From Eubacterium sp. (GTDB lineage: Bacteria > Bacillota > Clostridia > Lachnospirales > Lachnospiraceae), in the NCBI GenBank assembly GCA_022769325.1, contig JALEKC010000140.1:1-51451 (forward strand): 51,451 nt of DNA. Direction: 5' to 3'. The position numbers and the translations under genes were made by a program. This document shows, one piece after another, positions 28,461 through 38,235 of this stretch; positions within the stretch are counted from its first letter, which is position 1, and every line of letters starts with the position of its first letter. The notes below the pieces were generated by a model. It made no database searches and was not told where the DNA came from. It saw only the letters and a list, made by a program, of their open reading frames with translations.

Positions 28461-30308
28461 TCAACGCGCCGGTTTCCTGCGGATTTTCTTTTTAGATATC
28501 CGCGGATTCTCCGGCGTTTTGACAGTGTCAATACATTCAAATACCGCAATACTTCGTGATTCCATTTTATATTTTTTTACCACAATCTCATTCTCTGCGT
28601 TCTCTCTTCCGGTATCCAAAATACATTTCCAGCGCTTGTCCTTCTCCAAGGCCGGAAAAAAGAAAGTATGACTCTCCCAATGCATATTAAATATCATATA
28701 GATAGAATTTCCCCCATAATAGACTCCATAAAACAAAATACCCAAATCTCTGCTATAATAAGAAAAATCTGCTTCCCAGGGTTCTATCCCATGAGCCGAT
28801 ATAGCCGGTATTCCATAGCCTTTGCTGTCAATGGGCATCATGGTTTCCCTCCTGTGATATAGAGTATGTTCTTTTCGAAAGGCAATCAAATGACGGACAA
28901 AGTCGTAAATATCCTTGTTCTTTTCGATTAAATTCCAGTGCAGCCATGTAGTGGCATTGTCCTGACAATAAGCATTATTATTGCCTCGCTGGGTCTGACC
29001 AAATTCATCTCCCGCCAATATCATCGGTGATGCCAGGCCCAATAGCAGCATGGCAAGAGCATTTTTCGTCTGTTTGCGCCGCATCTGTAAAACGGATTTT
29101 TTGCGGCTGCTTCCCTCCTGTCCACAATTCCAGCTGTAATTATACTGAGTTCCATCTTGATTCTTCTCTCCATTGGCCTCATTGTGCTTAATATCATAAG
29201 ATACTAAATCCCGTAATGTAAAACCATTTTTTTGCGTAATGTAATGAACCCCCGCACATCCCGCTGCATCCCTGCAAAAGGCTTCATAAAAACCTGCCAC
29301 CTGTCCTTCGTCACTTTTCAGATAACGTCTGGCAACGGTCTGATAGGCATCATTAAATTCGGCCACTGTTCTTTGTCCTGCCACCTGTCCCATGGTTTTC
29401 CAGCCGGCTCCCAAAAACTTACATTGTCTGAGAATGGGATCCTGGCTCAACCATGCTTCCGACACGACCGATGTATCAATCAAAAAACCATCCACATGAT
29501 ATTCCATCACATAATATCTCAGACAGCGAAGAATAAACTGTGGCGGGCATTTTTGAAAATGCATATCGAAAATGACATTCATTCCCATCTGGTGAATTCG
29601 ACGAATCATGGTTTTGCACTCCTCCACGGCCCGTTCCGGACAGGACGCATAAGAGGCTTTGGGGGCAAAATAGCAGGCATCTTCCGTATATCCCCAATAA
29701 TTTATTTTTCCTTCCTGCTTTTCCATGATTTCATTAAAATCATACAAAGGAAGAAATACAATGGTATTGATACCAAGATATTCCAGTTCTTTTAATTTTT
29801 CACAAAATCCCAGATACGTCCCCGGTGCCTCCACTGCGGAACTGCTGTGTCTGGTAAATCCACGAAGATGACATTGATATAAAATCATGTCTTCAAACGG
29901 TACTTTTTTCCGGTTTTCTCCCTGCCAGTCAAAGTGAGAAAAATCAAATTTTCCACGCAATTTTCCCCTTTTGCCAAATACATTTCGCCCGGCAGTTGCC
30001 TTCATATAGGGATCCTGGCAAATCTGCTTTCCGGTCTCAAACACATATTCACACTGTTGCAAAAAATCACATATGCCTTCTCCCGTCAATCGTATGCCAT
30101 ACAAATCCGGTGCAGTCAACGAATCGCAGGGAAACATTTTTATTTTTTTCAAAGCAGCTTTATTCTGATATAATACCAATTGGCATTCCTTTTGTTCTTT
30201 CGCAAAAAATACGATTTCCACGCTTTTTCCGTCTTCGGAAACCGTAACTCCTTCCACCAGGCCTTTTGCCGGTTGTAACTCAAATTGCACAAATTCTTCT
30301 TGTCTCAT
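28461..30308 (-). CDS. GH13 family protein, GlgX/isoamylase-like, with degenerate catalytic motifs
   Basis: GFTLRDLVSYDIKHNEANGEKNQDGTQYNYSWNCGQEG and LAGDEFGQTQRGNNNAYCQDNATTWLHWNL are isoamylase/GlgX-type. Catalytic residues appear substituted (see findings). Confidence 0.88.
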   Translation of the reverse strand: MRQEEFVQFELQPAKGLVEGVTVSEDGKSVEIVFFAKEQKECQLVLYQNKAALKKIKMFPCDSLTAPDLYGIRLTGEGICDFLQQCEYVFETGKQICQDPYMKATAGRNVFGKRGKLRGKFDFSHFDWQGENRKKVPFEDMILYQCHLRGFTRHSSSAVEAPGTYLGFCEKLKELEYLGINTIVFLPLYDFNEIMEKQEGKINYWGYTEDACYFAPKASYASCPERAVEECKTMIRRIHQMGMNVIFDMHFQKCPPQFILRCLRYYVMEYHVDGFLIDTSVVSEAWLSQDPILRQCKFLGAGWKTMGQVAGQRTVAEFNDAYQTVARRYLKSDEGQVAGFYEAFCRDAAGCAGVHYITQKNGFTLRDLVSYDIKHNEANGEKNQDGTQYNYSWNCGQEGSSRKKSVLQMRRKQTKNALAMLLLGLASPMILAGDEFGQTQRGNNNAYCQDNATTWLHWNLIEKNKDIYDFVRHLIAFRKEHTLYHRRETMMPIDSKGYGIPAISAHGIEPWEADFSYYSRDLGILFYGVYYGGNSIYMIFNMHWESHTFFFPALEKDKRWKCILDTGRENAENEIVVKKYKMESRSIAVFECIDTVKTPENPRISKKKIRRKPAR

Positions 30309-30409
30309 TCATCCAGCCATCCTTTATCTTTAATACTTCTATTATACATAAATGTCCGGATTCTCACAATAATATTTTTTCTTCTTTCTATATTATTTTG
30401 GAAAAACAC

Positions 30410-30437
30410 TTGCAAAATCCCCATTTTTTAGTACAAT
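30410..30437 (+). promoter_or_regulatory. Putative promoter of the ABC-F gene (TTGCAA-16-TACAAT)
   Basis: Near-consensus hexamers upstream of 30493. Confidence 0.55.
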
Positions 30438-30492
30438 AGGTAATTAGATAACCAAATAAACGGATGTTTTACATCAAAATATGGAGGAAAAT

Positions 30493-32103
30493 ATGATTCA
30501 GGCAAATAATGTTACTCTGCGCTTTGGAAAAAAAGCGCTCTTTGAAGAAGTCAATATAAAATTTACCGAAGGAAACTGCTATGGTATCATTGGTGCCAAC
30601 GGAGCAGGAAAATCCACCTTTTTGAAAATCCTTTCCGGAGAACTGGAGCCAACCCAGGGTGATATCAGCATTACACCGGGGCAGCGTCTTTCGGTTCTGG
30701 AGCAGGATCATTTTAAATATGATGACTGTGTTGTATTGGATACCGTGATTATGGGAAATCAGCGTCTTTATGATATTATGAAGGAAAAAGATGCGATTTA
30801 TGCCAAGGAAGATTTCACGGAAGAGGACGGTATTCGCGCCAGCGAACTGGAAGGCGAATTTGCCACCATGAATGGCTGGGAAGCCGAATCCGATGCTGCC
30901 ACTCTTCTCAACGGACTGAATATCGATACCGAACTTCATTATAAACAAATGAGTGAACTCTCCGGTAGCGAAAAAGTCAAAGTTCTCCTTGCAAGGGCTT
31001 TGTTTGGCAATCCGGACATTCTTCTTTTAGATGAGCCTACCAACCATTTGGACTTAGATGCCATCCGTTGGCTGGAAGAATTTTTGATTAATTTTGAAAA
31101 TACTATTATCGTGGTATCCCATGACCGTTATTTCTTAAATAAAGTCTGCACCCATACCGTTGACATCGACTATGCGAAAATGCAATTATATGCCGGAAAC
31201 TACGATTTCTGGTACGAATCCAGCCAGTTGATGATCAAGCAGATGAAGGAAGCCAATAAAAAGAAAGAAGAAAAAATCAAGGAACTTCAGGATTTTATCC
31301 AGCGCTTCAGCGCCAATGCTTCCAAATCCAAACAGGCTACTTCGAGAAAACGTGCCTTGGAAAAAATCGAACTGGATACGCTCCGTCCTTCCAGTCGAAA
31401 ATATCCTTATGTTGATTTCAAGCCAAACCGGGAAATTGGAAATGAAGTACTTACCGTTACCAATCTTTCCAAAACCATCGATGGAGAAAAAGTCCTTGAC
31501 AACGTATCCTTTACAGTGGGCCATGATGACAAAATTGCATTTGTGGGTTCCTATGGAATCGCTGCCACCACATTATTCCAGATTCTCGCGGGAGAGATGG
31601 AGCCGGATGAGGGGGATTACAAATGGGGAATTACCACCAGTCAGGCCTATTTTCCGAAGGATAATACAAAGGATTTTGACAGCACCGATACCATCGTGGA
31701 CTGGTTGATGCCTTATTCTCCGGAAAAAGATGCCACCTATGTCCGTGGTTTCTTAGGACGCATGCTTTTCTCCGGTGACGACGGTTTGAAAAAGGTCAAC
31801 GTTCTTTCCGGAGGTGAAAAAGTCCGTGTCATGCTGTCCAAGATGATGATGCTTGGTGCCAATACTCTTATTTTAGATGAGCCTACCAACCACCTTGACA
31901 TGGAGTCCATCACTTCCGTCAACAATGGGTTAATCAAATTCCCTGGTGTTGTTTTATTTACTTCCCAGGACCACCAATTTATCCAGACCATTGCCAATCG
32001 TATCATCGAACTTACCCCAAATGGTATGATTGATAAAGTATCCACCTATGACGAATATCTTGACAGTGACGAGATGGCCCGTAAACGTCAGGCTTTGAGC
32101 TGA
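30493..32103 (+). CDS. ABC-F family ATP-binding protein (YbiT/YkpA-like)
   Basis: Two NBDs, GANGAGKSTFLKIL, two LDEPTNHLD motifs, linker between them. Confidence 0.93.
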   Translation: MIQANNVTLRFGKKALFEEVNIKFTEGNCYGIIGANGAGKSTFLKILSGELEPTQGDISITPGQRLSVLEQDHFKYDDCVVLDTVIMGNQRLYDIMKEKDAIYAKEDFTEEDGIRASELEGEFATMNGWEAESDAATLLNGLNIDTELHYKQMSELSGSEKVKVLLARALFGNPDILLLDEPTNHLDLDAIRWLEEFLINFENTIIVVSHDRYFLNKVCTHTVDIDYAKMQLYAGNYDFWYESSQLMIKQMKEANKKKEEKIKELQDFIQRFSANASKSKQATSRKRALEKIELDTLRPSSRKYPYVDFKPNREIGNEVLTVTNLSKTIDGEKVLDNVSFTVGHDDKIAFVGSYGIAATTLFQILAGEMEPDEGDYKWGITTSQAYFPKDNTKDFDSTDTIVDWLMPYSPEKDATYVRGFLGRMLFSGDDGLKKVNVLSGGEKVRVMLSKMMMLGANTLILDEPTNHLDMESITSVNNGLIKFPGVVLFTSQDHQFIQTIANRIIELTPNGMIDKVSTYDEYLDSDEMARKRQALS

Positions 32104-32182
32104 TTGTCAACATATTTGACAAATTGTCCTTTTTCCCCTATAATGGGGAAGTATATTAATTCTATGAATGGAGTGATTTTTT

Positions 32183-33484
32183 TTGGGGCCCAGTGACGCG
32201 AAAAATATCATATTACTTATTGTGTTGCTAGTATTATCTGCTTTTTTTTCATCGGCAGAAACCTCGTTGACCACAGTCAGTAAATTAAAGATGCGTGCTT
32301 TGGCAGAAGATAAAAATAAAGCTGCCCGGCGTGTACTGAAATTGTTGGAAAACCCTTCCAAGATGCTCAGTGCAATCTTGATTTGTAATAATGTAGTAAA
32401 CTTATCCGCATCTTCCATCTCGACATCCTATGCATTTTCTGTTTGTACACGGCTTGGTTTTAAAGAAAATACCAGTCTGGGTGCCGGCGTTGCCACGGGT
32501 GTATTGACCTTATTGATTTTGATTTTTGGTGAAATCACACCGAAAAATATGGCTACCTTAAAATCTGAAAAAATGGCACTTGCTTACAGTGGTACGATAT
32601 TGTTTTTAACCAATTTGCTAACTCCTGTCATTTTTCTTTTGGATCGGGTTACCCGCTTTATTTTATTTATTCTGCGGATTGACCCCGACGGGAAAGCCTC
32701 CCAGATTACGGAAGATGAACTTCGTACCTTTGTAGATGTGAGCCACGAAGAAGGCGTCATCGAAAGTGAAGAACGCCAAATGATAACCAATATCGTAGAT
32801 TTTGGTGATTCCATTGCCAAGGATGTCATGATTTCACGTCTTGACATCTGCATGGTGGAAATTAATACTTCTTACGATGATTTGCTTTCCGAATTTACCG
32901 AACATAAATTTGCGCGTATGCCGGTTTATGATGATACCATTGACAATATCGTAGGTATTATCAATCTGAAAGATTTTGTTTTTTACAATGGAGACAAAGA
33001 AAAGTTCAATCTCCGGGAATTGATTCGTGAAGCTCATATTACCTATGAGTACAAAAACGTATCCGAGCTTTTTATGGAAATGCGCCGTGATTCCATCCCC
33101 ATGACGATTGTATTGGATGAGTATGGTGCTCTCTCCGGATTAATCACCATGGAGGACCTTTTGGAAGAAATCGTCGGTGAAATCCGGGATGAATATGATG
33201 AAGATGAAGAAGATGAAATCCAGAAAGTAACGGACAATGAATATATCGTTCTGGGATCCACCAGTTTGGATGATATCGAAGATCGTATCGGACTTCCTTT
33301 GGAAGCAGAAGAATACGATTCCATTGCCGGTCATATCATCAACCTTTTGGAACATTTTCCTACTCCCGGCGAACATGCAGAAGATGAATATGCTGTCTAT
33401 ACCGTATTGGAAAGCGAAAAAAATCGCATTGACAAAATCCATCTTCTGATTAAACCTCGCCCGGAAGAGGAAGAAGAAGATTAA
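32183..33484 (+). CDS. Hemolysin/CNNM-CorC family protein (DUF21 plus CBS domains)
   Basis: LSAFFSSAETSLTTVSKLKMRALAE, EDELRTFVDVSHEEGVIESEERQMI, EYGALSGLITMEDLLEEIVGEI. TTG start. Confidence 0.92.
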   Translation: MGPSDAKNIILLIVLLVLSAFFSSAETSLTTVSKLKMRALAEDKNKAARRVLKLLENPSKMLSAILICNNVVNLSASSISTSYAFSVCTRLGFKENTSLGAGVATGVLTLLILIFGEITPKNMATLKSEKMALAYSGTILFLTNLLTPVIFLLDRVTRFILFILRIDPDGKASQITEDELRTFVDVSHEEGVIESEERQMITNIVDFGDSIAKDVMISRLDICMVEINTSYDDLLSEFTEHKFARMPVYDDTIDNIVGIINLKDFVFYNGDKEKFNLRELIREAHITYEYKNVSELFMEMRRDSIPMTIVLDEYGALSGLITMEDLLEEIVGEIRDEYDEDEEDEIQKVTDNEYIVLGSTSLDDIEDRIGLPLEAEEYDSIAGHIINLLEHFPTPGEHAEDEYAVYTVLESEKNRIDKIHLLIKPRPEEEEED

Positions 33485-33852
33485 TCGAAAAGCTGCCTGT
33501 CCCGGCAGCTTTTCGTTTGTTTGGTCCACTCTTCCACTCTCTCTTCTTTGATTCCATCCTCTCCTTTCCACTGTCCCATAACTGCCTGCATAGATATCCA
33601 TTCCACCATTTCTTTTTTTCGCAATATCTTTTTCCCTTTCTTTTGGGAAAATACAAGCATTTTAGGATTTTTCTTTCGTTTCCCTTCGTTTGGATTAATT
33701 ATCCTATACCCTTTTTTGTTTTTTTCCTTTTTTGTGCATTCGATACACAGGTTCCTATTGTTGCTTTCTTTTATTTTTCCGGTTCCCCCCAGACAAACTT
33801 CTCCCGGAATAAGAATCACTAACAATAGGATGAAAATCCATTGACGTTTCAA
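33481..33852 (-). CDS. Possible small secreted Lys-rich protein
   Basis: Signal-peptide-like N-terminus MKRQWIFILLLVILIPGEVCLGG, but TTG start, weak RBS and 3' end over a terminator. Confidence 0.35.
   Translation of the reverse strand: MKRQWIFILLLVILIPGEVCLGGTGKIKESNNRNLCIECTKKEKNKKGYRIINPNEGKRKKNPKMLVFSQKKGKKILRKKEMVEWISMQAVMGQWKGEDGIKEERVEEWTKQTKSCRDRQLFD
33486..33518 (+). terminator. Rho-independent terminator of the CorC-like gene
   Basis: CGAAAAGCTGCC-tgtccc-GGCAGCTTTTCG-TTTG. Confidence 0.85.
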
Positions 33853-33881
33853 TCTACCACTTCCATTCTAGTATCGTTATA

Positions 33882-34706
33882 TTAGCTTCCAACCAAAGCC
33901 AATTCCTGCCTCATGGCATGATGAAACAATGCTACCGTTTCTTTTGCTGCCTGCATAAATGGATAATTTACATTTTCACTTGTACAATTCCAATTTCGCA
34001 GCAGAAAAGATACGACACTACCCTTTGTCAACGCATCTGCAAATCGCCGGTTATGGGGAATGGTTCCCACTCTGTTCCCAGGCAGATGATAACTTTGCAC
34101 AATGGTACTTTTCGTAATGACAGATTCCTCACAATAATTTCCTATTACATAAAAAGCTTTTTTTTGAATTTCCGAGAAATTTCGGAAGAAATGAGATAAC
34201 AATTGAAAATTTTGACATAGATTAACCACAACCAAATCAACTTCCTGCAAAATTCGCCTGGAACTTTCCAACGTTGTGGATGATAAATCTACGATGACAT
34301 TTCCCAGATAAGATTCCAATAAATTCAAAATCTCTCCGGTCTGACGACATAGTCGGTATTCCAACAAATCCTGATTCAATCCTCCTGTAGGCAGATAAAA
34401 TACTCTCTGATCATAAACTGACAGACAAGTACGATATACCATGTCTGCATTGACAATGCCATGGTCACTGTTACAAAAAGATAAAACTCTTCCCAAACCA
34501 TTTTCAATAAAATAGGACTGTTTTTCATGTAATATATCATAGGAATTTGGATTAAGAAATGTACTGCCAAGATTATTCATGCTTACATGGTTCTCGAACA
34601 ATACCATCTTTGACGGCTCTGTAATAGCCGATAAGATACTGATACAGGAAAGATTTCCTGTCACTCCTGATTTACCCGGCGAATTGCTCCAAAAAGCAAT
34701 TTTCAC
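33882..34706 (-). CDS. MinD/ParA/CpaE-like P-loop protein with degenerate Walker A
   Basis: MKIAFWSNSPGKSGVTGNLSCISIL...NVIVDLSSTTLESSRRIL...VDLVVVNL fold pattern. Confidence 0.6.
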   Translation of the reverse strand: MKIAFWSNSPGKSGVTGNLSCISILSAITEPSKMVLFENHVSMNNLGSTFLNPNSYDILHEKQSYFIENGLGRVLSFCNSDHGIVNADMVYRTCLSVYDQRVFYLPTGGLNQDLLEYRLCRQTGEILNLLESYLGNVIVDLSSTTLESSRRILQEVDLVVVNLCQNFQLLSHFFRNFSEIQKKAFYVIGNYCEESVITKSTIVQSYHLPGNRVGTIPHNRRFADALTKGSVVSFLLRNWNCTSENVNYPFMQAAKETVALFHHAMRQELALVGS

Positions 34707-34760
34707 CTTTCCTAACCTCCTTTTGTTCGGTGGAATAAACCTATCATACCACGCAAAAGA

Positions 34761-34806
34761 AAAAAAGTAAATTGTTAATGCTATACAAAAAACAATCTAC
34801 TTTTTT
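34761..34806 (-). terminator. Terminator downstream of the 34815-35495 membrane protein
   Basis: AAAAAAGTAaATTGTT...AACAATcTACTTTTTT near-symmetric hairpin. Confidence 0.7.
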
Positions 34807-34814
34807 ATATCATA

Positions 34815-35495
34815 TTACAACTTTTCTTTCTTATCCCGATACTTTCTCTCACGAATACTCACAACCGGACTCCGTCCCAGATATTTTTTGGTAAACAAAA
34901 GGGAAATCCCGTAAAATAGCACAAAAACTGTCATAATAATCCGATAGACCCGGTTTACGCCACCATGACCTACAAAGGTTAAAAAGGTCATATAAACCCT
35001 AGCTATCGCCGTAATCCACCAGCTAAATAATATTCGGGTATTGGTGGCACGGTTTGCCAAATCATCTGTCATTCCTACCGTACAGTATAAGATAAAGTAT
35101 TCCATGGCAAGTTCTGCCACTGCATAACCAAAATAAACAACCAAAATCCAGATTACAAGTTTGGGACCCTGCTCAATAAATCCAGTGAAAGGAAGTAACA
35201 CCGACAGTCCCATAGCCACAAGGGAAAGTACCATCCCTTTGATAAATTCTTTGTTCTTTTTTACCAGCATACATCCGCCGATAAAGAGCAATAAACATCC
35301 TATGGCATCCGGCAACAAATCTATCTTTACCTGATTTCCCAGGATATTTCCCGTGGTATACAGCTGAATAGAAGGACTCAATTCATGAGTACCCACGGTT
35401 CCATCCACATGAAATGCCGGATAAGGCATATCCAGTACATGCCATAGGTCAATTCCTGTTATCATCAATCCAATTGCAATTATTATCACTGCCAT
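34815..35495 (-). CDS. Polytopic membrane protein of unknown function
   Basis: 226 aa with several hydrophobic segments; upstream PAP2 gene in same orientation. Confidence 0.7.
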   Translation of the reverse strand: MAVIIIAIGLMITGIDLWHVLDMPYPAFHVDGTVGTHELSPSIQLYTTGNILGNQVKIDLLPDAIGCLLLFIGGCMLVKKNKEFIKGMVLSLVAMGLSVLLPFTGFIEQGPKLVIWILVVYFGYAVAELAMEYFILYCTVGMTDDLANRATNTRILFSWWITAIARVYMTFLTFVGHGGVNRVYRIIMTVFVLFYGISLLFTKKYLGRSPVVSIRERKYRDKKEKL

Positions 35496-35507
35496 AACGA
35501 TTACCTC

Positions 35508-36062
35508 TCATTTCTTTATTGTTTTTCTGTTTTTCCACCAATCACTGACAACTGCTTTTTCCACACAATAAATACTAATCATGGCAAGAATCGTCCCCAA
35601 AAGGATTCCAGCAAATATATCTGTTGGATAATGTACATAAAAGTATAAACGGGATGCCATCATAACCACTGCCAATATCCAAGCAAGGATTCCATATTTC
35701 CGGTTCCAATGCCAGATACAGATACTGGCTGCCACGGAAGAAAAAGTATGTCCGGACGGAAAAGAATAGTCTTTAGGTATGGCTATCAACATCTGGATAT
35801 CATGAATTATGTGACAAGGCCGCGGTCTGGCAATCAGATTTTTCAAAATCCCATTGCCAAAAATAAGACATAACAATAAGGAAAACAATACCATACAACC
35901 ATATTTCTTTTCTTTCAAAGCAAATAGCATAAGGAATCCAAAGATAATCCATATTATACCGGCTTCTCCCAATTTGGTAATAATCATAAATATTTTTGTC
36001 AGGGCATCGTTATGAATCTGTTGAAACCATTGTAAGATTGTTTCATCCAAATAATCAATCAA
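35508..36062 (-). CDS. PAP2 family phosphatase
   Basis: KNLIARPRPCH, PSGHTFSSVAAS, SRLYFYVHYPTDIFAG. Confidence 0.92.
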   Translation of the reverse strand: MIDYLDETILQWFQQIHNDALTKIFMIITKLGEAGIIWIIFGFLMLFALKEKKYGCMVLFSLLLCLIFGNGILKNLIARPRPCHIIHDIQMLIAIPKDYSFPSGHTFSSVAASICIWHWNRKYGILAWILAVVMMASRLYFYVHYPTDIFAGILLGTILAMISIYCVEKAVVSDWWKNRKTIKK

Positions 36063-37487
36063 TTAAATATCCTCCGTTCTTACTTTTATGGATACTTTTT
36101 TCCCCGCCTTTTGTACTGTAAATTTTACGATACCTGCCTTTTTCACCCGAATGGTGCCTTTATTGGTGATGGATGCCACAGACGGATTGGAACTTTTCCA
36201 AACCACACTCTGGCCCAGTCTGGAAGGCCAAACCGTTGTCTGAAGACGCGTGGTCTCCCCGGTTTTTACCTTCTTTACTTTTATCTTTGCAATCCGGGAA
36301 AGCATATTATTCACTTCATATCTACATGCTTTTTTATACAGACTTTCATAACTGAACAAAATATAACCATTTGTCTTCTGACTTCTCCGAATCTTACTAA
36401 TCTGGCTGGCAATCACTTTCTTGCTTTTACGCCATCCCCGGTCAGAAGCATCTCGCATACCACCACGATACAACGCAAGTCCGATATACATTGGGACATT
36501 TCCTTTATTTAATTTTTTCCATTTGGCAAAACGATTGTCAAACATCCGCACTGTCTTAGTGCCGGTACGATATGAATTGGACCAGTAAATCTGTGGCACA
36601 ATGTAGTCCAGATACCCCGGAGCTTTCATCCAGGTTTTTACATCTGCTCCCAGGGATTCACTGTATTCCACATTTCCCGCCGGACTGATTCCAAAAAGGA
36701 GCTTTGGATTTTGCTCTTTTATGCTGATATACACCTTCTTAACCATATTATTTACATTGGCTTTCTTTTGTTTATTGGATAATGAGGCATACTTTTTATA
36801 TTGTTTATGTCCCTTTCCCGGATAAAAGTAATCATCAAAATGGATGCCATCCACCGGATAATTATCAATCACTTCGCGTACTGCCAGAAGAATCCGGCTT
36901 GTGGTGGCCTTTTTGGAAGGATCATATATTTTTTTCTGCGTGATGCGATAGGGATTCATCCAGGCATGAAATTGAATCCCATATCTATGTGCACTTTCAA
37001 CAAGAATAGCCAAAGGGTCATAATTTGGCTTCTTTTTTCCCATATAAGAACTAAATTTAAAATTATCCGACAGCCAGATGGCATCATCAAATGCCCTCAC
37101 ATGAAAAAATACGGCATTACAGCCATTACTTTTTATCTTTTGAAATAATTTGTCGGCGTTTTTGCGAAAAACCTTCTCTGACTTATCTTTTAATCCTGCT
37201 TTTTTATACTCATAAAATGCCACCCATACACCTCGTAATTCCTCTGTTACAGGAGCCGGAGTAAAAACGGGCTCCGGGGTCTTGGTTACTGCCGGAGTAG
37301 GGCTTTCGCTGGCCACAGGGGATGCAGATGGCGTCGGCACAAAGGTTTCAACCCCTCCGGTTTCCGGCTGTAACGTAGGCGCCGGTGTAGCCGCTTCTAC
37401 CCATTTATCTTCCTGAATCATCGGCATCATAGCTGCCGAAACTGCCACAATCAAAAGAAGAACCATCCATTTTTTTATCTGTTTCAC
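36063..37487 (-). CDS. Secreted family-10-like glycoside hydrolase (DUF187/YngK-like) with C-terminal BIG2-like domain
   Basis: Signal peptide, Pro/Thr linker, ELRGVWVAFYEY, FHAWMNPYRI, VDGIHFDDYFYPG; C-terminal VVWKSSNPSVASITNKGTIRVKKAG. Confidence 0.88.
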   Translation of the reverse strand: MKQIKKWMVLLLIVAVSAAMMPMIQEDKWVEAATPAPTLQPETGGVETFVPTPSASPVASESPTPAVTKTPEPVFTPAPVTEELRGVWVAFYEYKKAGLKDKSEKVFRKNADKLFQKIKSNGCNAVFFHVRAFDDAIWLSDNFKFSSYMGKKKPNYDPLAILVESAHRYGIQFHAWMNPYRITQKKIYDPSKKATTSRILLAVREVIDNYPVDGIHFDDYFYPGKGHKQYKKYASLSNKQKKANVNNMVKKVYISIKEQNPKLLFGISPAGNVEYSESLGADVKTWMKAPGYLDYIVPQIYWSNSYRTGTKTVRMFDNRFAKWKKLNKGNVPMYIGLALYRGGMRDASDRGWRKSKKVIASQISKIRRSQKTNGYILFSYESLYKKACRYEVNNMLSRIAKIKVKKVKTGETTRLQTTVWPSRLGQSVVWKSSNPSVASITNKGTIRVKKAGIVKFTVQKAGKKVSIKVRTEDI

Positions 37488-37506
37488 GTCATGTCACTCC
37501 ATTCCA

Positions 37507-38031
37507 CTAATAGTCTTTTAATTTCCGAATATAAGCAAAGGTTTCCTTTTCCCCCTTTTCTTTTAACATCGTCAAAAGAGATTCAATTAATTCTGAGGTT
37601 TCCGGATGAATCATCCGGCAATATTTCCCTTTTTCAAAATAAGCCAATGGCATATCCTGGGTATATCCTTTCCCATAATATATCTTACTGGCCGCCACCC
37701 GGTCACAGAACATCTCTTTTACATAACGAATGGGCATTTTAACCGGTTCTTTAAAACGTGTCTTTGGATTGTAATCCTGCCAATATTCAAAATGATGTTT
37801 ATTCCGTCCCTGATGATGCATCCAGGCAATGGAATAGCCATTGACTTCTCTCTCTTCTGCATTGGGACTTCGTGTTCCCTGATAATATCTTGCTCCCGGT
37901 ATAAATTCTGTCGGACTGTACTTGGATAAATCATGTCGCAATCCTTGCCAGAAAATACCTGCATGATAACAATTACGTATTACCTGATGGCGGTGTTTTG
38001 TAATTGTGCAAAAATGTTTCCATATATTCAT
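37507..38031 (-). CDS. Conserved hypothetical protein (DUF5662-like by recall)
   Basis: GIFWQGLRHDLSKYSPTEFIPGARYYQGTRSPNAEER, HHQGRNKHHFEYWQDY. Confidence 0.78.
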   Translation of the reverse strand: MNIWKHFCTITKHRHQVIRNCYHAGIFWQGLRHDLSKYSPTEFIPGARYYQGTRSPNAEEREVNGYSIAWMHHQGRNKHHFEYWQDYNPKTRFKEPVKMPIRYVKEMFCDRVAASKIYYGKGYTQDMPLAYFEKGKYCRMIHPETSELIESLLTMLKEKGEKETFAYIRKLKDY

Positions 38032-38122
38032 CTTTCTCACCATTTTTCCTTTTTATTATCATTTCTATGATACCAAAGAACTTTTTTTTTGGCAATAGAA
38101 AGAAGAAGAAAAATCTTTCCAT

Positions 38123-38179
38123 AAAAAGAAGCTACAAACCAACATAATGCTCTTGCTTCTGTTGATTTATAGCCTCTTC
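38123..38179 (-). terminator. Terminator of the Ig-like surface protein gene
   Basis: Imperfect inverted repeat GAGGCTATAAATCAACA.../...TGTTGGTTTGTAGCTTC followed on the minus strand by TTTTT. Confidence 0.7.
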
Positions 38180-38235
38180 TATTTTTTGTATCTTGTAACC
38201 ACTATATCATGTCACCAAGATATTCCTATCTGTAT

